The position numbers and the translations under genes were made by a program. The notes under the pieces are model-generated. The model was not told where the DNA came from. It worked only from the letters and a program-made list of their open reading frames with translations, and did no database searches. From Ceraceosorus guamensis (Eukaryota; Basidiomycota; Exobasidiomycetes; Ceraceosorales; Ceraceosoraceae): a stretch of 64,000 bases of DNA. Location: contig NW_020289996.1 in assembly GCF_003144195.1 (NCBI RefSeq), positions 187,419 to 251,418 on the forward strand, given 5' to 3'. Below, in pieces: positions 58,704 to 64,000 of the stretch; position 1 is the first letter of the stretch; each line of letters opens with the position of its first letter.

Positions 58704-60227
58704 ATGTCTCAATTCCTCGAGATTGCACTGAAGAGTAAGTCAACGGAAGGGGCGTCCTGTGCCATTCATCTGCGTATGCGATGGACGTTGACTCTTCCGA
58801 TCATTTCACGCAGTTCCCGAGACGATCAAGGGATTCAGGCAAGAACGCTTGTCTCATCTTAGACCGCTCAACGAATTCTTTGACCATCAGCGCATCTCAA
58901 AGCCCAACGATCTCAACGAGGCCACCCAGGTACGTGCTTGCCAACAGTCTCGGTGGATGCTGGAAGGACGTGTCATACAGGCCATATCAGATGGCACATT
59001 TCGTCCTTGGAGCTCTGTTGGGAAGCGACGCGAATGATTGGTAATGGAAGGCCGTGAGGAGGAGGAAGAGCGTCTGCAAAGCTGAATGAATCGACGTGCT
59101 CTAGCGGACAAGGAGCGATTGAGAGAGAGAGTAGGGACAAGATGGCAGCTACATAGGGCCAGGCCTAGTCTGCAGCTGGGCTGCATCTCGATCTCACGTA
59201 CGCTCAGCATCGCTGTCAGGTGTTGTGCACCACCTGCAGCTTCTCATTGCGCAGCGAAGGGTTTGGGGGGGGGGGGCGTCGTTTAATTCTCATGCCACGC
59301 CGCTCCCAAGCTGCGCATTATATGGAACACGCTTTCCGAAGTTCTCGCTGACGCTTCTTTCCGCCTCGTTCCGCAGCGGATCACTTACAACACGAGGCAT
59401 TTTTCTGGAAATTATGCAGTAGTCGTGGGCATCCTAACAGTCTATGGTCTGTGCGTAAGCGTTTTGAGGCTCTAGGGTTCGGGGAGAAGCAGGGCTCACC
59501 CGCGAGAGAAACCTGGCGAAAAGGACGTTGGCTGGTTTTTGACCACTGCTTAGTGGGCCTTGCTTTCCTAAACGAGGATGAGGAAAAGGCTTGGAGCACG
59601 GACAGTGCGGCAGAGTGTGCAGGACTGAGCGGGCTTAGAAGGAGGGAGACCTCTTGGTGCGCGGTCTTTACTGGGTCGCGTTGCTCCTTCTTCTCGCTGC
59701 AATGCCTGTTCCGAATACACAAGACATCGGGCTGACTCTTGGGAATCCCCGCGGGATCGTCAGCATCACCTCTCCTCTTCTTCTCATTGCTGTTGGCTTT
59801 CTGGTCGGAGGGTTCGTCTTGATCAATCGATTTGGTGAGTGCTCAGACCAGGATTCTGAGGCCAGTCTAGGGGACCGAACTCCAGCAGCTGATATGATGC
59901 CTACATCCTCTTGCCTTGGCGCCCCAAAGCACCGGAGCCCATGCAGGTGGGCGACCACGTCATCACTCAAAGAGGTCTCTACACTGCGCTTTTCGTCATC
60001 GGTGAGTAGCGTGTGTGCTTTTCAGCATCTGTTTGCATGCTCAAATGAGCACTAAGTATGCTCGAACTCAATCGCATCTACCCACAGGCTTGCCCTTGCT
60101 TTGGATCGCGTCACCTTTTGCCCTCTTCTTCTGGTTGGTGGGAAGCAGCGCTATACTGGTCTTGGGACACGCGGCATTCATCGAACCGCCGGTGCAGAGC
60201 GAGTACACTGGCTTGGAGGCGGTGTAG
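58704..60227 (+). CDS. PRA1/Yip3-family membrane protein
   Basis: Exons: 58704-58734, 58814-58929, 59377-59450, 59764-59834, 59930-60001, 60088-60227 (167 aa; yeast Yip3 is 176). PRA1 proteins sit in ER and Golgi membranes and bind prenylated Rab GTPases. The family pattern is present: PETIKGFRQERLSHLRPLNE, FFDHQRISKPNDLNEATQRI, then NTRHFSGNYAVV, then two hydrophobic hairpins (VVVGILTVYGLITSPLLLIA with VGFLVGGFVLI; GLPLLWIASPFALFFWLVGS with SAILVLGHAAF). Introns 2 and 3 (447 and 313 nt) are much longer than the 60-110 nt typical here, and intron 2 has a run of twelve G. Exon 4 was placed at the acceptor that keeps the TSPLLLIAVGF motif in frame. Confidence 0.9.
59265..59276. repeat. G12 run in intron 2 of the PRA1-type gene
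   Basis: Twelve consecutive G within the longest intron of the window. It is liable to length error in sequencing and could form a G-rich structure; no function is implied. Confidence 0.85.
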
Positions 60228-61276
60228 GGAGAGGTGCACATTATGCAGCAGCTAGAAGCTCGAAGTGGAGGTGGGGAAGTCTAGACGTCATCTGATGGGG
60301 AGGTTCAAAGTGCTCTGAGGGGCTTTGTAATGTCACACGTGTCCAGATGCTCCTGGCGATTTGGTGCATGAGAGTGTGTCACTTGAGTGCTTCCTTGACG
60401 TGAAGTGCTCGGGCAGGAAAGGCAGAGATGGGTTTGCTCGATCAGTCAAGAATTGATTACGCCAGGCTAGTGACTGGGGAAGCGAGAAAGGCATGCGGCA
60501 ACGGGATGGCTCACGTGATTGTTCGACTTGGAGCGGCGCTCGACGGCCGACGAGGGCGAAGATATGTGCTGCCAAGCTCCAATCGGAAGAAGGCTCACTC
60601 GACTCGCTGTTTAGGCATGAGGATGCAGGCACGGCGAAGCCCGCGGGCTGGCTTGAGTGATCCGATGAGAATATGTTTTCCAAAGTCGAAATCTTAAGGA
60701 GCAGACCGAGAGACCGACGCTTGACCGATGATGCGCGTCAGCGCGATGTGGACCGGACGAACCGCGTGAAATGAAATGCAAGCTGTCAGTCAGTCCGGCG
60801 TGCACGCGTGTGCAGGCCCGGGCTGTGGCAGTGCGGAGCTCAGCAGCGCGGCAGCACGCGTGACTCGACCTGGAGTCTTGCCTCGTGTCTTGTCTTGAGC
60901 TTGCTCGCATGCTGCACATTCGTCATTGATCACTGACGCGCGGCTCCTGATCGCTGCCTGCCTGAAAAGGAGGTTACAAAGCCCAGGCGGACGTCTGTTA
61001 TTAAGTGATCGATCGAGGCTACGCGCTGACGCTTCTGCTGCGTCGAACGGGTCTTGTGCATGGCGCGCTCATCGCGCCGACGCGCATTCGTCGCCCCATC
61101 ATTCGCAGCGCCAGCATGCATGCAGCAAGGTCTTTTTCTCTTCGGCTTTTCTGCCGTCTTGCTGAAACGCGCTGCAGAGAATCTCGCTGCACGATGATCT
61201 GCAAAGCGAATTCGCCGACGCATCTCTGCGCAGAACAACCGCCGAGCCTCAGGCTGATGTTGAGTTCAGCAGCACC

Positions 61277-61292
61277 GCGCGCGCGCGCGCGC
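61277..61292. repeat. (CG)8 run
   Basis: Sixteen alternating C and G bases, a sequence able to adopt left-handed DNA under torsion. It lies in the gene gap before the arrestin-like gene. Confidence 0.9.
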
Positions 61293-61690
61293 AGACATGC
61301 ACGCCAACATTCGTGAATTATACGAATCGTGATTGGGACTCCAAGTGCTGCCAGACAAGTTGGATGCTGTTTTTTTGCAAGTAAGAGATTCGGTGGTCCG
61401 ACCAGCCTTCACGAACCTTGGACAATTGGGTGAGAAGACAAGATTGAAAGCTGTATGCGTGCGTGCGTGACAGTAGTGCTCGATGTATCGACGCGCAGCA
61501 GCGATCGAGCGCTCAACGCGGTCTGTACAACACGCATGCGGGCGCGCGTCCACAAGCTCCTTGTCTCACCTCAAGCCACATCGCGTGCCTTGTCCTTGAT
61601 TACTCGGATTCCAGCTGCATCATGGCTGCCATGGGCTATGCTGCTGACTGAACGCTCAAATGGCACCACCGAGCGGACGCAAGTGAGACT

Positions 61691-61706
61691 TAATAATAAT
61701 AATAAT
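61691..61706. repeat. (TAA)5 microsatellite
   Basis: Sixteen bases of TAA repeat, a short AT-rich island in GC-rich intergenic DNA. Confidence 0.9.
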
Positions 61707-61880
61707 GCTGCTTAGTCTCCAGTGCAGAACAATTCGAATCACCACAATGTCGGCCAGCACGCAGGGGGCGCAGTGACCAATGAAGCGGTCATATCCAACC
61801 TAAAGCGAGTCTGAGTGGAAATTGACTTCATTCACATTGCGATCGCTGTGACCACAACGCCGATCAAGTCCGACTCGATT

Positions 61881-61904
61881 GCTGCTGCTGCTGCTGCTGC
61901 TGCT
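61881..61904. repeat. (GCT)8 microsatellite
   Basis: Twenty-four bases of GCT repeat. It would code Gln on the minus strand or Ala/Leu/Cys on the plus strand, but no gene is supported there. Confidence 0.9.
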
Positions 61905-62379
61905 CCTTCCGTACTCCAGCCCGCGATGACTCTCGAAGCGAACCTCTTCGTTCTCTAATCTTTTGCGCCAGCTTGGTCATCCGTCGCACGTACCTGGCCA
62001 GGCCTGGTTCACTCCTCCACTCACATCTCGCTCTACCAGCGACGAGCTGATTTAAGCCACATGGCTGCATCGCGCTCAACAACATACTGACACGCACTCC
62101 CTCTCCCACTCTGCGACGACTGATCCCTACCTTGCGCTGCGCAACATCTTGATCGGCTCGACGTCGGACTGGATCGCATCCAAGAGCAGTGATCCCCCAT
62201 TTCTGCTGCATTCTCAGCTCTGCAACCCGCCACGCCAAACAAGGACCGGCGATCAAGCTATCCCTCTTTTGCAGTGTCTTTCACCCCACTCCTCTGGTCA
62301 GCAGTCCGCCCCAAGCAGCATCGACGTTTGTGCGAGATCGATAGCAGACTCGCTTTTCCTACGAGGCGAGCGTCCTGCG

Positions 62380-64000
62380 ATGATCAACTCGTTGGTGCGC
62401 GCACCATGCGATCTCAGCTTGCACTTGGTCAGCGAAGACATCTTTATCCACCCACCACCGCCTTCAGCAGGCGACATACCGGGAGATGACAAGACTCTGA
62501 ATGGCGTGGTGGAGCTCAGATGCCCGGTGAGTGGCAGCTTCCGCGCCAAGCGTGCGCATTCGGCCGCATAGCTGACTTGACCACACCACACCACACCTCG
62601 CCGCGCTCGCTCGCTGCTGCGCGGCCAGTCGGAACGGACGATCGACAAGCTCAAAGTGACGCTGCAATCTCAGCAGACTTTGGCCATTCCCGAAACCTTG
62701 ACCACTTCTTTGGGTACTACGATCAACACGACGAGGTACGAGGAGAAGACGTTGATGGAAAAGGTTGTGGAGATCACCTCGGATGGCAGCGGTGGCTTGC
62801 AGCATCACCACCATCGAAAGAGAGCGCACAAGTTGAGCTTTGGTGCGGGTCATGCCGCTGCCGCTGCCTCTGGAACGAGCTCGGGCGCTTCTAGTCCGAG
62901 CGTGGAACATAGCGAGAGCGCCGCGATGCAGTACCAGCAGGGTGGAGCAGCTGGGACTACATCCACGGAGGCTGCCGCCGCAGAGGATGGCATACATCTC
63001 GATAAGGGAGTGCACGGGTGAGTGATCAAGCCGAAGTGAGACATCACAAGGCGATCACGCACAGGCCGTCGCTAAGCGCTGACCAGTCTCCGAGAATTGC
63101 TACCTGTGCCTGGCCCCAGCTTCGAGTTCTCCTTCATCATCCCTTCCACCTCTCCTCCTTTCGAGAGGCATCGGAACGGCAGGGTGAGGTACATGATCAC
63201 TGCGACCGCCTTTGGAGCAGGGCGTGGAAGGAGCGCAATCATCGCCTCTCGCGAAGTGTTTGTGATGCTCCACGTCTCTACGGATGGCGGACCCGCCGCG
63301 CTGGATGTGCAGTACCATGATGTGCACGAAGCGCTGGGTGCCATGAGCATCTCGCTGACGTCTGCAAGTCTCACAGTCGGAGGCACCGCGAATCTCAGCG
63401 TCTACCATCCCGACCCTCCGCCGGGTCTCAACGTACACGTCATTCGGGTCTTTTTGGAACAGAATGTGGAGGTATTTTCAGAGGTCAGAAAGGGATGGGT
63501 CAAGATACCTACGGAAAAGTTTAGATTGTGGGAGCGCGGGTACATGCCGTACAAGGCGAAACAGATCGATGCTTACGTCACGCCGGAAGATGCATTTTGG
63601 ATCTCGGACTCGGAAGGTGGGCCTGGGCATATTGGCAAATCGGGGTCTCCAACCATACCTGCCAACCAGGCATCCTTCCTCCAGGATCACGCAAGGAGCG
63701 GGTATCGCGTCAAGTCGGTGATTCGCCTCCCCGATGACAACACGATTCGCCCATCCACTGTCAAGGGCTCGCGAGCCGAAGTTCGCGTGTCCCACGATTT
63801 GGGTTGCGAAGTCTACTTCTCGCGGCTCAGCGTCATCGACGATCGCGAAAATAGCGAATCTTTGGGCAAACCCAAAGTGCAGGTGTTTAGCATGCGAAGA
63901 GCGACCATCGTGCCCAGCTGTTGCTGCACTTTCGACACGATCCACTTGCCGCCTTACTCGCTAGAGAGCCCAGTCGGGAGCAGACCTGTCAGCCCCACGC
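62380..64000 (+). CDS. Arrestin-like (alpha-arrestin family) protein, partial at right edge
   Basis: Exons: 62380-62526, 62629-63017, 63087 to beyond 64000 (483 codons visible; the end is outside the window). Alpha-arrestins link membrane proteins to Rsp5-type ubiquitin ligases or act in signalling. Visible parts: N-terminal strand LHLVSEDIFIHPPP, LNGVVELRCPSERTIDKLKVTL, an Ala/His/Ser-rich loop at residues 115-175 with HHHHRKRAHK, then FEFSFIIPSTSPPFERHRNGRVRYMITATAF, the arrestin-fold core typical of fungal arrestin N domains, and the start of the C domain (TSASLTVGGTANLSVYHPD). No PPxY motif is seen before the window ends; LPPYS near residue 473 is only a near miss. Start at the Met after a pyrimidine-rich leader. 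Confidence 0.85.

Larger units (their letters stand above)
60228..62379. other. Intergenic region with microsatellites
   Basis: About 2.15 kb with no supported gene between two genes on the same strand. It contains the simple repeats listed separately, and TCGTGA/TCACGA words near 61310-61335. The last 300 bp are pyrimidine-rich and probably lead into the arrestin-like gene. Confidence 0.5.

Noticed and set aside
63940-63975. PPxY ubiquitin-ligase binding motif in the arrestin-like protein
   Set aside because: The sequence is LPPYS, with Tyr one place too early for PPxY; true motifs may lie beyond the window.

Overview
This window is 64 kb of nuclear DNA from a basidiomycete fungus. The protein set is fully fungal. 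Genes are intron-rich, with short introns whose donors are mostly GTGAGT and acceptors mostly CAG or TAG. The sequence is moderately GC-rich, and gene gaps carry scattered TCGTGA/TCACGA words. I infer the smut and yeast-like subphylum Ustilaginomycotina, because the PKA regulatory subunit has about the length of smut Ubc1 and that motif is familiar from smut genomes. The sequence alone does not prove this placement. No transposon, virus-like element, rRNA, tRNA or CRISPR was recognised.

I could build 18 protein genes exon by exon, 79 introns in all, by keeping the reading frame and the family motif intact across every junction. Left part (1-14.1 kb, all plus strand): an orphan Ser-rich disordered protein, the Rag GTPase GTR1 (TORC1 nutrient signalling), the H2B ubiquitin ligase BRE1, and a GH13 alpha-glucosidase. 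Next (14.3-27 kb): a minus-strand zinc alcohol/formaldehyde-type dehydrogenase fused to a rhodanese domain, the complex III assembly factor CBP4, Mediator subunit MED14, and an NADPH:quinone oxidoreductase. Middle (27-37 kb): a large AGC-type kinase, a small RPEL-repeat protein, the PKA regulatory subunit and the U2 snRNP A' protein LEA1. Right part (39-64 kb): the chromatin remodeller CHD1, an MHYT-domain membrane sensor-like protein, an AMMECR1 protein, threonine deaminase ILV1, a PRA1/YIP3 membrane protein, and the first 480 or so codons of an arrestin-like protein that runs off the right edge.

The genes do not form one pathway, as is usual for a fungal chromosome arm, but several themes recur: nutrient signalling (GTR1, PKA-R, AGC kinase), transcription and chromatin (BRE1, MED14, CHD1) and metabolism (alpha-glucosidase, two dehydrogenases, ILV1). 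Neighbours alternate in strand, giving divergent promoters of 0.6-4.6 kb and convergent ends 235-640 bp apart.

The most unusual locus is the dehydrogenase-rhodanese fusion at 14335-17146. Its frame can only be kept if three micro-exons of 10, 13 and 5 nt are spliced in, each restoring family-typical residues. Two complementary tetranucleotide repeats flank its first exon. The 4.6 kb gap at 50.2-54.8 kb is the largest stretch I could not explain.
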